Assembly: GCA_007130555.1 (NCBI GenBank)
Contig: SLSH01000158.1
Span: forward strand, 1-6,298
Length of the DNA: 6,298 bases
Origin: Bacteroidales bacterium
GTDB taxonomy: Bacteria > Bacteroidota > Bacteroidia > Bacteroidales > ML635J-15
Direction of reading: 5' to 3'
Shown here: positions 1-6,277 of the stretch, piece after piece
How positions within the stretch are numbered: position 1 is the stretch's first letter
Layout of the letters: every line of letters begins with the position of its first letter
Translations under genes and position numbers: made by a program
The notes under the pieces: model-generated
Told to the model about the DNA's origin: nothing
Seen by the model: only the letters and a program-made list of their open reading frames with translations
Database searches by the model: none

Positions 1-83
1 AAATCCCTGTAAGCTGTGAAGCAATTAAAAGTTTTACTACTTTGGGCATAGAAAGAACAATGAATTTTTTTAATAATAAATAA
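1..83 (+). CDS. C-terminal end of an unidentified protein (5' partial)
   Basis: The frame beginning at base 3 is open from the window edge to a TAA at 81-83 and encodes 26 residues starting IPVSCEAIKSF and ending NFFNNK. The other two forward frames are closed within the first 20 bases (TAA at 10-12, TGA at 17-19). The stop lies 11 bp before the apparent psd start, so the two genes are probably co-transcribed. The fragment is too short for me to recognise a family, and no function is assigned. It could also be a chance open frame, because it is short and the region is AT-rich. Confidence 0.45.
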   Translation, partial: IPVSCEAIKSFTTLGIERTMNFFNNK

Positions 84-94
84 TTTAATTCGTT

Positions 95-901
95 TTGACT
101 ACAAAGCCTCAAAAACAAAATTATCGCAATGCAATATCCAGAGTTGCCGGATATATTGCCAATATTTCGCGTCCTAAATTTTTTGTAAAAACTATAATAA
201 AACTTTATGTAAAATTTTATAAAATTGATTTATCACAATTTATTGTTCCCGAAAACTTTTTTGAAACATTTAACGATTTTTTTACCCGCAAAATTAAAGA
301 TAACTTAAGAATAATTCAGGAAGACATTGTTTCTCCGATAGACGGGGCTTTATTAGATTGCGGAAAAGTTAATAAAGAACAAAAAATAACCGTTAAAGAC
401 AGGACATATTTTCTGACAGATTTGTTGGGAACAGAATTTAAAAATCTAAAATCTTATGCCGTTTTTTATTTGGCTCCCGGAAATTATCACAGAGTACATG
501 CAGGATTTGATATGAATATTACTGATATAAAATATTTACCGGGCACATTAAGACCTGTAAAAATAAAAGTAATAGATAAACGAGACCGTGTATATTGCCG
601 GAACGAAAGAATTATAATAACAGGAGATTGCAAATACGGAAAATTCTACTTTATTTTGGTCGGAGCTCTGTTTGTGGGAAAAATTAAACTGTCGTTTGAC
701 AGCGGATTAAGTACAAATATTCGTAAAGGTATTGCATCTGAAAAAATATTTCCCGAGAAAATCATAATCCAAAAAGGCAAAGAAGTCGGATATTTTGAGA
801 TGGGCTCAAGTGTTGTGATAGTTATGGAAGATGAATGCCTGAATAATTTAGACCCAGAAAAAAATTCCAATTTACAATACGGAAGAAGTTTAATTTTTTA
901 A
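95..901 (+). CDS. psd: Phosphatidylserine decarboxylase proenzyme
   Basis: This enzyme decarboxylates phosphatidylserine to phosphatidylethanolamine at the inner face of the cytoplasmic membrane, the last step of PE synthesis. The 268-residue protein is collinear with E. coli Psd from its RLAGW region onward: RVAGY near residues 16-20, TFNDFFTRK (58-66), SPIDG with the expected catalytic Asp83, YLAPGNYHRVH (125-135) with the conserved His pair, NERII (170-174), and LVGALFVGKI (188-197). The pyruvoyl-forming site is MGSS at 236-239. By homology the chain should cleave itself between Gly237 and Ser238, giving a beta chain of about 237 residues and an alpha chain of about 31, with Ser238 becoming the pyruvoyl group. 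The start is TTG at 95-97: an in-frame TAA lies just upstream at 86-88, and the next in-frame ATG is codon 140, far inside the domain. It follows the partial gene by 11 bp. The alpha chain is shorter than E. coli's. Confidence 0.95.
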   Translation: MTTKPQKQNYRNAISRVAGYIANISRPKFFVKTIIKLYVKFYKIDLSQFIVPENFFETFNDFFTRKIKDNLRIIQEDIVSPIDGALLDCGKVNKEQKITVKDRTYFLTDLLGTEFKNLKSYAVFYLAPGNYHRVHAGFDMNITDIKYLPGTLRPVKIKVIDKRDRVYCRNERIIITGDCKYGKFYFILVGALFVGKIKLSFDSGLSTNIRKGIASEKIFPEKIIIQKGKEVGYFEMGSSVVIVMEDECLNNLDPEKNSNLQYGRSLIF

Positions 902-910
902 AAACTCAAA

Positions 911-1852
911 TTATCTTTTAACTCTTCGTAAGTTCAGTTCTGTTCCTGCCGGTACTTCCAAACCTCTTTCAAAATTATTCATTCTGTAAAGTCTTCTTAA
1001 CTTTACTGCATACATTTGAGATATATCACGCATGGTTTCTCCTTCTGCGACAATATGAATCTCGTAATTTCTTTCAGCTCTGCGGCGTTTTGGTTTTATA
1101 TAAATTTTTTCTCCTTCATTTATTTGAGCTCCTCTGTCCAAATCATTGTATTTTCTTATTTGCCATCTCATCAAATCTAACTCTTCTGACAATTTCGCAA
1201 TATTATCGCCTTTCTCGGCATAAACATAAGGAACATTATTATTTATAAATTCTTCGTAAGTAACGGGGTTTATTATAAATGAAACATCTTTAACAACAAG
1301 ACCTGACTTTCTTTCCGGCCTTTCCTGTTTTTCTCTTTCATGTACAACTATCAAATCATCCGAATCATATATATATAATTCAAACCTTTCAATTAATGAT
1401 ATTAATTTATCAGAATATTTTGGGTCAGTCGCATATCCCGCTTTACTTAATCCTCTTGCCCATCCTTTATAATCGGTAATTTTCAAATCAAACAAAAACG
1501 AATATCTGTTACGTGTTCGTAAAAATTCGGCATGGTCTTTATATGATTCATAAACACTATTGTATTTCCTGAAACATTCATTTTCGGCATCATCATCCCG
1601 GTAAATCTTTGCTCCCGTCCAGCCATGACATTTAATACCAAAATGATTATTTCCGTTTATTGCCAGATATGAATTTCCGCTCGAAGACTCCAAAATACCC
1701 TGAGCCAAAGTAATACTTGCAGGAACTCCGCTTTCTTTCATATTTTTTATTGCCATATCACTAAATTTTACAGCATATTCTGACGGAGTAAATTGTGCAA
1801 TTACAGATAAAAACATTAAAAATACGATTCCGGATACCATTATACGTTTCAT
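911..1852 (-). CDS. Secreted N-acetylglucosaminidase with LysM-type repeats (peptidoglycan hydrolase)
   Basis: This is a predicted exported peptidoglycan hydrolase of the FlgJ/Atl-type glucosaminidase family (Pfam Glucosaminidase), expected to cut glycan strands in the periplasm. Residues 1-19 form a signal peptide (KR, a hydrophobic core, then VIA before Q20). The catalytic domain covers about 24-160: the LAQGILESSSGNS motif carries the likely catalytic Glu55, followed by NNHFGIKC (68-75), the acidic stretch around 86-92, and the family-typical GYATDPKYSDKL (139-150). A charged linker (about 164-200) leads to two LysM-like modules, about 207-253 (degenerate) and 264-309 (HIVAEGETMRDIS start), which should bind peptidoglycan. 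The start is ATG at 1850-1852; Met5 is a possible alternative but would shorten the positively charged signal-peptide N-region. It is the only gene of its transcription unit in this window and converges on psd. The biological role (cell separation, remodelling or secretion support) is not determined by the sequence. Confidence 0.9.
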   Translation of the reverse strand: MKRIMVSGIVFLMFLSVIAQFTPSEYAVKFSDMAIKNMKESGVPASITLAQGILESSSGNSYLAINGNNHFGIKCHGWTGAKIYRDDDAENECFRKYNSVYESYKDHAEFLRTRNRYSFLFDLKITDYKGWARGLSKAGYATDPKYSDKLISLIERFELYIYDSDDLIVVHEREKQERPERKSGLVVKDVSFIINPVTYEEFINNNVPYVYAEKGDNIAKLSEELDLMRWQIRKYNDLDRGAQINEGEKIYIKPKRRRAERNYEIHIVAEGETMRDISQMYAVKLRRLYRMNNFERGLEVPAGTELNLRRVKR

Positions 1853-1940
1853 AATATTACATTATTTACATTTCTGTAAAAATATAATATTAACAAATAG
1901 ATTAATTGAACGTAGAGTTTTAAATATCAACATATATTCG

Positions 1941-1972
1941 TTGAAATCGAGAAATGTGATGCTTTATTTTTG
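1941..1972 (+). promoter_or_regulatory. Candidate distal Bacteroidota sigma-70 promoter upstream of padR
   Basis: A perfect TAnnTTTG -7 box, TATTTTTG, lies at 1965-1972, with a TTG -33 element at 1941-1943 and a 21-bp spacer, within the range known for Bacteroidota. Transcription would begin near 1979 and cross about 155 nt before the padR ATG. It could give a long-leader padR mRNA or a small RNA. A short inverted repeat (AGAGA-AC-TCTCT, 1982-1993) sits right at the expected start of this transcript. The consensus match is direct; activity is inferred, and AT-rich DNA produces chance matches. Confidence 0.35.
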
Positions 1973-2053
1973 TAAATGTTTAGAGAACTCTCTCAACCTA
2001 ACATACATCGTATATTTATAAAATTTTAACAAAACATTAACAATTTTACAGTA

Positions 2054-2068
2054 CTATGTATTGCATAG
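2054..2068. promoter_or_regulatory. Inverted repeat over the padR -33 box, candidate operator
   Basis: CTATG (2054-2058) and CATAG (2064-2068) are perfect 5-bp inverted arms around TATTG. Read outward from the central T2061 the arms are 7 bp with one mismatch. The spacer contains the TTG (2061-2063) used as the -33 element of the padR promoter, so a dimer bound here would block RNA polymerase. PadR proteins are dimeric winged-helix repressors that often control their own operon through AT-rich dyads with ATG/CAT-like half-sites, which makes self-regulation the simplest reading. Binding is not shown by the sequence. Confidence 0.4.
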
Positions 2069-2092
2069 AACTAAAATATATATATATCTTTG
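2061..2092 (+). promoter_or_regulatory. padR-pspC operon promoter
   Basis: A perfect Bacteroidota -7 box, TATCTTTG, occupies 2085-2092 with a TTG -33 element at 2061-2063 and a 21-bp spacer, the same spacing as the distal candidate. The transcript would start near 2099, giving a leader of about 37 nt before the ATG at 2136. No Shine-Dalgarno sequence is visible in that AT-rich leader, which is usual in this phylum. Confidence 0.55.
2076..2087. repeat. (AT)6 dinucleotide run inside the padR promoter spacer
   Basis: Six AT units run from 2076 to 2087 and overlap the first three bases of the -7 box. Gain or loss of one unit would change the -33 to -7 spacing by 2 bp while keeping the -7 box intact. 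Six units is short for an efficient slippage tract, so any variability is speculative. Confidence 0.6.
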
Positions 2093-2135
2093 TAAAATAA
2101 AATAGTGGTAATTTTTATTTGAAATATTATATAAT

Positions 2136-2468
2136 ATGGATACAGGCAGTAAAAAAGCACAATTACGGAAAGGGATATTAGAATATTGTATTCTTTTGAC
2201 ATTACAGGGGGACGATTGTTATTCCTCAGACATTATCGAAACTCTTAAAAAACTTGATATGATAGTTGTTGAAGGGACTTTATATCCGTTATTGACGCGA
2301 TTAAAGAATTCCGGTTTATTAAGTTATCGGTGGGAAGAGTCAACACAAGGTCCTCCACGCAAATATTACAGTTTAACAAAAGAAGGCGAAAAGGCTCTTT
2401 CTGAGCTTGATAAATCATGGATTGAAATTACAGAGGTAATTAATACATTAAAAAACAAAAATATATAA
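2136..2468 (+). CDS. PadR family transcriptional regulator
   Basis: A 110-residue winged-helix DNA-binding protein of the small PadR type (PadR_C domain absent), expected to act as a dimeric repressor in the cytoplasm. The family pattern is clear: an N-terminal helix with QLRKGILEYCILLTL (about 9-23), a recognition-helix region with VVEGTLYPLLTRLKNSGLL (about 44-62), and the wing with GPPRKYYSLTKEGEKAL (about 72-88), ending in a C-terminal dimerisation helix of about 25 residues. The ATG at 2136 lies about 44 bp after the -7 box. The gene is followed after only 2 bp (TAA 2466-2468, ATG 2471) by the PspC-domain gene, so the two are almost certainly translated from one mRNA. The inducing signal is unknown; the adjoining membrane protein is the likely partner or target, as in other PadR-linked membrane-protein operons. 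A dyad over the promoter suggests it controls its own operon. Confidence 0.93.
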   Translation: MDTGSKKAQLRKGILEYCILLTLQGDDCYSSDIIETLKKLDMIVVEGTLYPLLTRLKNSGLLSYRWEESTQGPPRKYYSLTKEGEKALSELDKSWIEITEVINTLKNKNI

Positions 2469-2470
2469 TT

Positions 2471-4075
2471 ATGAAAAAAACAGTAACAATTAGTTTAAAT
2501 TCGTTTATATTTAATATTGACGAAGATGCTTACCAGGTACTCAGTTTATATTTGGATAAATTGACACAACATTTTTCTAAAACAGAAGAGGGAAATGAAA
2601 TAATAAAAGATATTGAAGCTCGTATTGCCGAATTGTTTGGAGAAAAATTATCACCAAATAAACAGGTTATAAATATTGATGATGTAAACGAAATAATATC
2701 CGTTCTTGGTTATGTTGATGATATTATTGATTCGGATGAGACTTCTAAAAGCTCAAATGAAGAAAAAAAGTTTAAAAAGAAACTATACAGAGATCCTGAT
2801 TCAAGAGTGATTGGCGGTGTTTGTTCGGGATTGGCTCATTATACGGGTTTAAGCATTATTTTATGGAGAATTATTTTCTTATTATTTTTAATTATACCCG
2901 GAAATGTTGGTATAGTAGCATATATTATTCTTTGGATTGCTGTTCCGTCTGCAAAAACGACAGCCCAGAAACTGAAAATGAAAGGAGAAAAAGTCAATCT
3001 TGAAAATATTGAAAAGACCGTAAAAGAAGAATATGAAGATATTAAAGAAAATCTTAGAAATTTGGATTCAAAACGCTTTTCTGATGTAATTCAACGCGTA
3101 GGACATGCAATGTTATCAGCATTTACAATTATCTTTAAAGCTCTTACACCATTTATTGGAGCCATATTTATTTTTGTTGGTATTATTTGCTTGATTTTTT
3201 TACTTATTGGTTTTTTATCAGTGGGAACTGATAATATTTTTTACAGCGAAGGTTTTTTTAGTTTTATCTGGCTACCTTCATTACTTGTGTTTGTTACAAA
3301 TTACCACATAGCTTGGATGCTGTCAATTAGTATTTTAATAATTTTTTTAATCCCTCTCATAGGATTAATGTACACGGGAATTATATTGCTTTTTAAGTTA
3401 AAAGGAAACAGATATTTAAACGGAAGTCTTGTGGTTATATGGATATTGTCAATTATTACAAGTGTTTTTTTGATAATAAATATCAGTACGGGTTATAAAT
3501 CGGTTGCATTTAATTCTGTAAGCGAAAATATCCCTGTAAGTTCGGAATTTATTTATAATTTTAGTTTACTTGACGATGACCCTTCTTTTGATAAAACATA
3601 TATGTTCGGCAAACATGAGAACAAAAAAAATACTCATAAAATCAAAAACATTAATGAATTACATGTTTTTATTGAGAGCCGTTTTTTTCAAATAGAAAAA
3701 AATAAAATAAAAATTCGTCCGTCAATTGAATTTTCTCCTGCCAATTCCGAAAATCCTGAGATAGAATTCAGATATTATGCAAGAGGAAGGACAAAATATG
3801 ATGCAAGAGAAAATATTGAATTCATTAGTTATAATTATAAAATTACCGATTCTGTTGTAAATTTTTCTCCATTTTATCATATAAACTCTCAACGCTGGAA
3901 TGCTCAAAATCTAAGGATAATTGTAAAAATTCCATACGGGAGTAAAATATTTATTGATAAATCATTGGCAAATTTGCTGGATGATGAAGATATAACCGGC
4001 AAGTATTATAAGGGGGAACTTGCAGGAAAAAAATGGATATCTACAAGAGAAGGACTTCTAATAGCAAATGATTAG
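2471..4075 (+). CDS. PspC-domain multi-pass membrane protein with N-terminal helical domain and large C-terminal soluble domain
   Basis: A 534-residue membrane protein of the long Bacteroidota PspC type; E. coli PspC is only about 120 residues. Residues 1-87 form a short beta start (TVTISLNSFIFNID) and helices with the pattern YLDKL...IIKDIEARIAELFGEKL...VNEIISVLGYVDDI, resembling the HAAS-type helical domain linked to PadR regulators (from memory, not searched). The PspC domain spans about 103-160: LYRDPDSRVIGGVCSGLAHY, then a hydrophobic hairpin broken by PGNVG and closing with AYIILWIAVPS. A charged helical linker (165-205) precedes further membrane segments near 215-250, 264-303 and 318-338. 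Residues 340-534 are soluble, strand-rich and likely extracytoplasmic, with no motif I recognise. No pspA, pspB or pspF is in view. It is co-transcribed with padR, which points to a membrane-stress sensing role, but the exact function is unknown. Confidence 0.87.
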   Translation: MKKTVTISLNSFIFNIDEDAYQVLSLYLDKLTQHFSKTEEGNEIIKDIEARIAELFGEKLSPNKQVINIDDVNEIISVLGYVDDIIDSDETSKSSNEEKKFKKKLYRDPDSRVIGGVCSGLAHYTGLSIILWRIIFLLFLIIPGNVGIVAYIILWIAVPSAKTTAQKLKMKGEKVNLENIEKTVKEEYEDIKENLRNLDSKRFSDVIQRVGHAMLSAFTIIFKALTPFIGAIFIFVGIICLIFLLIGFLSVGTDNIFYSEGFFSFIWLPSLLVFVTNYHIAWMLSISILIIFLIPLIGLMYTGIILLFKLKGNRYLNGSLVVIWILSIITSVFLIINISTGYKSVAFNSVSENIPVSSEFIYNFSLLDDDPSFDKTYMFGKHENKKNTHKIKNINELHVFIESRFFQIEKNKIKIRPSIEFSPANSENPEIEFRYYARGRTKYDARENIEFISYNYKITDSVVNFSPFYHINSQRWNAQNLRIIVKIPYGSKIFIDKSLANLLDDEDITGKYYKGELAGKKWISTREGLLIAND

Positions 4076-4139
4076 GTATTATTATTGAAATTCATAAAAT
4101 AAATCATAACATTATTAAAGTAGAGCAAAGTCCTTATTT

Positions 4140-5387
4140 TCAGTGCAATACATCTAAATTTATAATGTTTTGATAAATGCCTTTGATATCATTGTTTTCG
4201 GGAGAAAAATTGTAATATTTCAATAATTTTTGTGAGCAAAGCAACACATCTTCAGGCATAAGTAAGTTATGATTGCTTAGTGAATTTAAAAATTTAATGA
4301 TAAAGAATGCATTAAAATTGGAAAACATACGTTTCTTAAAATTCGAAAGAGAATTAGTATTTACCTTACATTCATTAATAATTTCAATAATTTTTTCTTT
4401 TCCGTAATAATCTTTAATGATTTTTGGGATTTCATCTATTGCATCATTTGTTTTTGCATATAATTCATCAAAAGTTCCAAAAAATTCTTTTAAACGAATA
4501 AATGCATCAAAATTATAAACCATATATTTTTTTTCGTTTATTATTTTTTTTACAGATGGTCCCGTTCCGAAAGGAACTCTGTCGGAAACTCTCGGCGACG
4601 GATACACGAGTTTTTTATTTACAACACCAATCTTAGTAAGGGTCGCTATTTTATGAATAAAATAAAAATCTTCCCCTCCCTGTCTTCTTGACATTCCGCC
4701 TGCTTTTACATAAGTTTCCGCCGTTACTGCAAAACAAGAGCCTATTGTATGATAGGGATAAGGGAAACCGGTTAATTTAAGTGCCAATCTGAAATATCTT
4801 AAATACAACTCATAGTATTTTGCGGCTGTAATCACTTCTTTTTCATAAACAGACGCATCAAAATCATGTTCGAACTGAATCAGACAAGCTCCCTGATTTT
4901 TATTATTTTCAAATGATTTTTCTGTTTCTTTCAGATAATCCTTATGAACCAAAGTATCTGCATCTAAAGATACAATAATACCGAACGGATTATTTATTTT
5001 TTCAAACCTTCTCGCAGCCTCATCCATTCCTGCCTTGCGGGCATTTCCGACTCCTGCATGTTTTTTGGGGACATCTTCAATAATTATCGGATAAATTCTA
5101 ATCTTACTGTCAATAAATGTTTTCTTATAATCTTTCAGCTGATTGTATATATTACGATTTAATTGTTTAGTGTTTTCATTATCATCAACACTAAAATTAA
5201 CAACAACAATTATTTCTACATTAACTTCGGTTATATTGTTTGCAAACAGAGAGTCAAGAGTTTTAAAAATAAACTCGTCCCTATAACAAGGTATTACCAC
5301 AATTAAATTTGTATCGGGATTTGGGTTTTCGGTAATAAAAGCAGAGTATGAATTATATCTTTCAAAATAATTTGCAGTAAAATTCAT
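4140..5387 (-). CDS. Family 2 (GT-A fold) glycosyltransferase
   Basis: A 415-residue putative glycosyltransferase that would transfer a sugar from a nucleotide-sugar donor. The GT-A core begins with NLIVVIPCYRDEF (27-39) and the first Rossmann strand-helix, then VEIIVVVNFS (57-66), GVGNARKAGMDEA (112-124) as in donor-binding regions of GT2 enzymes, and the metal-binding LDADT (141-145; DAD 142-144). An acceptor-side motif GGMSRRQGGED (230-240) provides the acidic pair Glu239-Asp240, the usual catalytic-base region. SPRVSDRVPFGTG (264-276) follows. Residues 290-415 are a mainly helical C-terminal region I do not recognise. There is no signal peptide and no convincing membrane helix, so it should be cytosolic or peripheral. 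It starts 9 bp downstream of the ompH-like stop and shares that operon. Donor, acceptor and pathway (O-antigen, capsule, glycolipid or protein glycosylation) cannot be told from the sequence, and no other sugar genes are nearby. Confidence 0.85.
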   Translation of the reverse strand: MNFTANYFERYNSYSAFITENPNPDTNLIVVIPCYRDEFIFKTLDSLFANNITEVNVEIIVVVNFSVDDNENTKQLNRNIYNQLKDYKKTFIDSKIRIYPIIIEDVPKKHAGVGNARKAGMDEAARRFEKINNPFGIIVSLDADTLVHKDYLKETEKSFENNKNQGACLIQFEHDFDASVYEKEVITAAKYYELYLRYFRLALKLTGFPYPYHTIGSCFAVTAETYVKAGGMSRRQGGEDFYFIHKIATLTKIGVVNKKLVYPSPRVSDRVPFGTGPSVKKIINEKKYMVYNFDAFIRLKEFFGTFDELYAKTNDAIDEIPKIIKDYYGKEKIIEIINECKVNTNSLSNFKKRMFSNFNAFFIIKFLNSLSNHNLLMPEDVLLCSQKLLKYYNFSPENNDIKGIYQNIINLDVLH

Positions 5388-5396
5388 AGGTAAACT

Positions 5397-6044
5397 CTAT
5401 TTGGATTTCATCCTTCTATCATAGCGTTCGTTAAGAGCATCTATTACTTCTCTTGTAATATCCATTCCCGTTCTTGCATACAGAATAGTAGAGCCTGCCG
5501 TATTTCCCAATATCAGATTATATTTCCCTTTATTAAATTCCTGCATAAAATTCATAATGGTGTCATATAATTCCAGATTCATTTCTTCCTGTCTGTGCAT
5601 TAAGCCTTGAGTAAGTTCTTGGTCCAATCTCTCAAGTCTTTGCTGTTTTTCTATTAATTCTTGCTGTTGAGCTTCCATACTTGCCTGGCTAACAAAGCTC
5701 CCTAACTGTACTTTTTCCATAAAATTAGTATAGTCTATTTCAAATTGTTTCATTTGTCCCTGCAAATTTGCTCTTGCCCTTGCCTGTTCTGTTAATAACT
5801 CTTCGTTTAGTTTTACAGCTAATTTATACTCTGATAATAAAGTATCTAAATTAATATATGCAACTCCTAATTCTGAAGAGAACCCCGATGTTTCTTTATC
5901 AAAATATTCAGATTTGGTTTCTTTTTTAATTTCTGCATCTACGCTTGTTTTCGCAGAGAAAGTAATAATTATTGTTATTATACTTATCAATAATGCAATT
6001 AAACTAATTACCAGCGCAATTTTAATTGTTTTTAAATTTTCCAT
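5397..6044 (-). CDS. OmpH/Skp-family periplasmic protein with N-terminal membrane anchor
   Basis: A 215-residue protein of the OmpH (Skp-like) family, whose members act as periplasmic holdase chaperones for outer-membrane proteins. Residues 7-30 are a long Ile/Leu-rich membrane segment. The domain starts at ELGVAYINLDTLLSEY (58-73), the usual beta strand plus helix entry, continues as a long coiled coil rich in Gln, Glu and Lys (about 74-170, including MEAQQQELIEKQQRLERLDQ), and ends in the typical return strand YNLILGNTAGSTILYA (175-190) and DITREVIDALNERYD (195-209). No good signal-peptidase site follows the hydrophobic core (the -3 position before A31 is Phe), so it is probably an uncleaved inner-membrane anchor, unlike soluble Skp. 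The glycosyltransferase gene follows after 9 bp. It lacks the usual bamA and tandem ompH neighbours on the sides visible here, so its client is unclear. Confidence 0.88.
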   Translation of the reverse strand: MENLKTIKIALVISLIALLISIITIIITFSAKTSVDAEIKKETKSEYFDKETSGFSSELGVAYINLDTLLSEYKLAVKLNEELLTEQARARANLQGQMKQFEIDYTNFMEKVQLGSFVSQASMEAQQQELIEKQQRLERLDQELTQGLMHRQEEMNLELYDTIMNFMQEFNKGKYNLILGNTAGSTILYARTGMDITREVIDALNERYDRRMKSK

Positions 6045-6078
6045 AGTTTTTTTAATTGATTAAATAACTGTTTTTTGA

Positions 6079-6086
6079 CAAAAGTA
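6079..6086 (-). promoter_or_regulatory. -7 box of the ompH-glycosyltransferase operon promoter
   Basis: On the - strand this reads TACTTTTG, a perfect TAnnTTTG box, placing the transcript start near 6072 and giving a leader of about 28 nt before the ATG at 6044. The -33 element is poor: only a TTC (complement of 6105-6107) lies at an 18-bp spacing. The position relative to the gene is right, which supports the call. Confidence 0.45.
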
Positions 6087-6129
6087 AATATTTTTTTTTA
6101 TAATGAAAATTATAAATGATAAAATTATC

Positions 6130-6143
6130 CTTACATTTGTAAG
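6130..6143. promoter_or_regulatory. 14-bp dyad containing a + strand TAnnTTTG box
   Basis: CTTAC (6130-6134) and GTAAG (6139-6143) are perfect inverted arms around ATTT. The same bases hold TACATTTG (6132-6139), a perfect + strand -7 box, but there is no TTG 17-23 bp upstream. AAGATT is then repeated twice in tandem (6141-6152). It could be a promoter with an operator for a gene beyond the right edge, an operator for the divergent ompH operon, or chance. Nothing else distinguishes these. Confidence 0.3.
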
Positions 6144-6200
6144 ATTAAGATTAGTACATGACAAAACTTTTTTTATTTGGCATTTTTATAAAAAATAAAA

Positions 6201-6243
6201 GATTTCTCCACCCTGCCATAAATGGCTTGGGTGTCGAAATGAC
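6201..6243. repeat. REP-like imperfect palindrome (putative dispersed intergenic repeat)
   Basis: A nested inverted repeat: ATTTC (6202-6206) pairs with GAAAT (6236-6240), CACCC (6209-6213) with GGGTG (6229-6233), and GCCAT (6215-6219) with ATGGC (6222-6226). The 15 pairs are separated by a 2x2 and a 1x2 internal loop, with AA at the tip. The flanks GATTTCTC...TCGAAATGAC resemble dispersed intergenic palindromes that I recall from many Bacteroidota genomes. The element and the following 40 bases are clearly richer in G and C than the rest of the window. On the - strand the hairpin is followed about 8 nt later by a T-rich run, so it might also act as a transcription terminator in that direction. 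Copy number cannot be judged from one window. Confidence 0.55.
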
Positions 6244-6263
6244 TTGGTGTTGGAGTGTGTTAT

Positions 6264-6277
6264 GTCGGCGACGTCGG
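6264..6277. repeat. GC-rich GTCGG direct repeat with CGACGTCG palindrome
   Basis: GTCGG occurs at 6264-6268 and 6273-6277, and the perfect palindrome CGACGTCG lies at 6269-6276. Such CG-dense sequence is foreign to the surrounding AT-rich DNA. It probably belongs to the same inserted or repeated element as the palindrome at 6201-6243, which appears to continue past the window edge. Function unknown. Confidence 0.45.

Noticed and set aside
646..870. - strand open frame inside psd
   Set aside because: Antisense shadow of a well-conserved Psd coding region, including the pyruvoyl site.
1894..1901. TCTATTTG on the - strand as a -7 box for the glucosaminidase gene
   Set aside because: The position is suitable (about 42 bp before the ATG), but one invariant base of TAnnTTTG is wrong and the nearest TTG is 26 bp upstream, outside the usual spacing.
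2003..2013. ATAC-ATC-GTAT inverted repeat as another PadR operator
   Set aside because: Arms of only 4 bp, no overlap with either promoter box, and little resemblance to the dyad at 2054-2068; expected by chance in such AT-rich DNA.
2821..3003. + strand 60-codon frame inside the PspC-domain gene
   Set aside because: Overlaps the PspC domain in another frame; composition is that of a shadow.
3722..3907. - strand 61-codon frame inside the C-terminal domain of the PspC protein
   Set aside because: Antisense shadow with no promoter and no family resemblance.
4076..4139. Possible terminator between pspC and the convergent glycosyltransferase gene
   Set aside because: The 64 bp are AT-rich with a direct repeat of AAAGT-like sequence but no stem of useful length on either strand.
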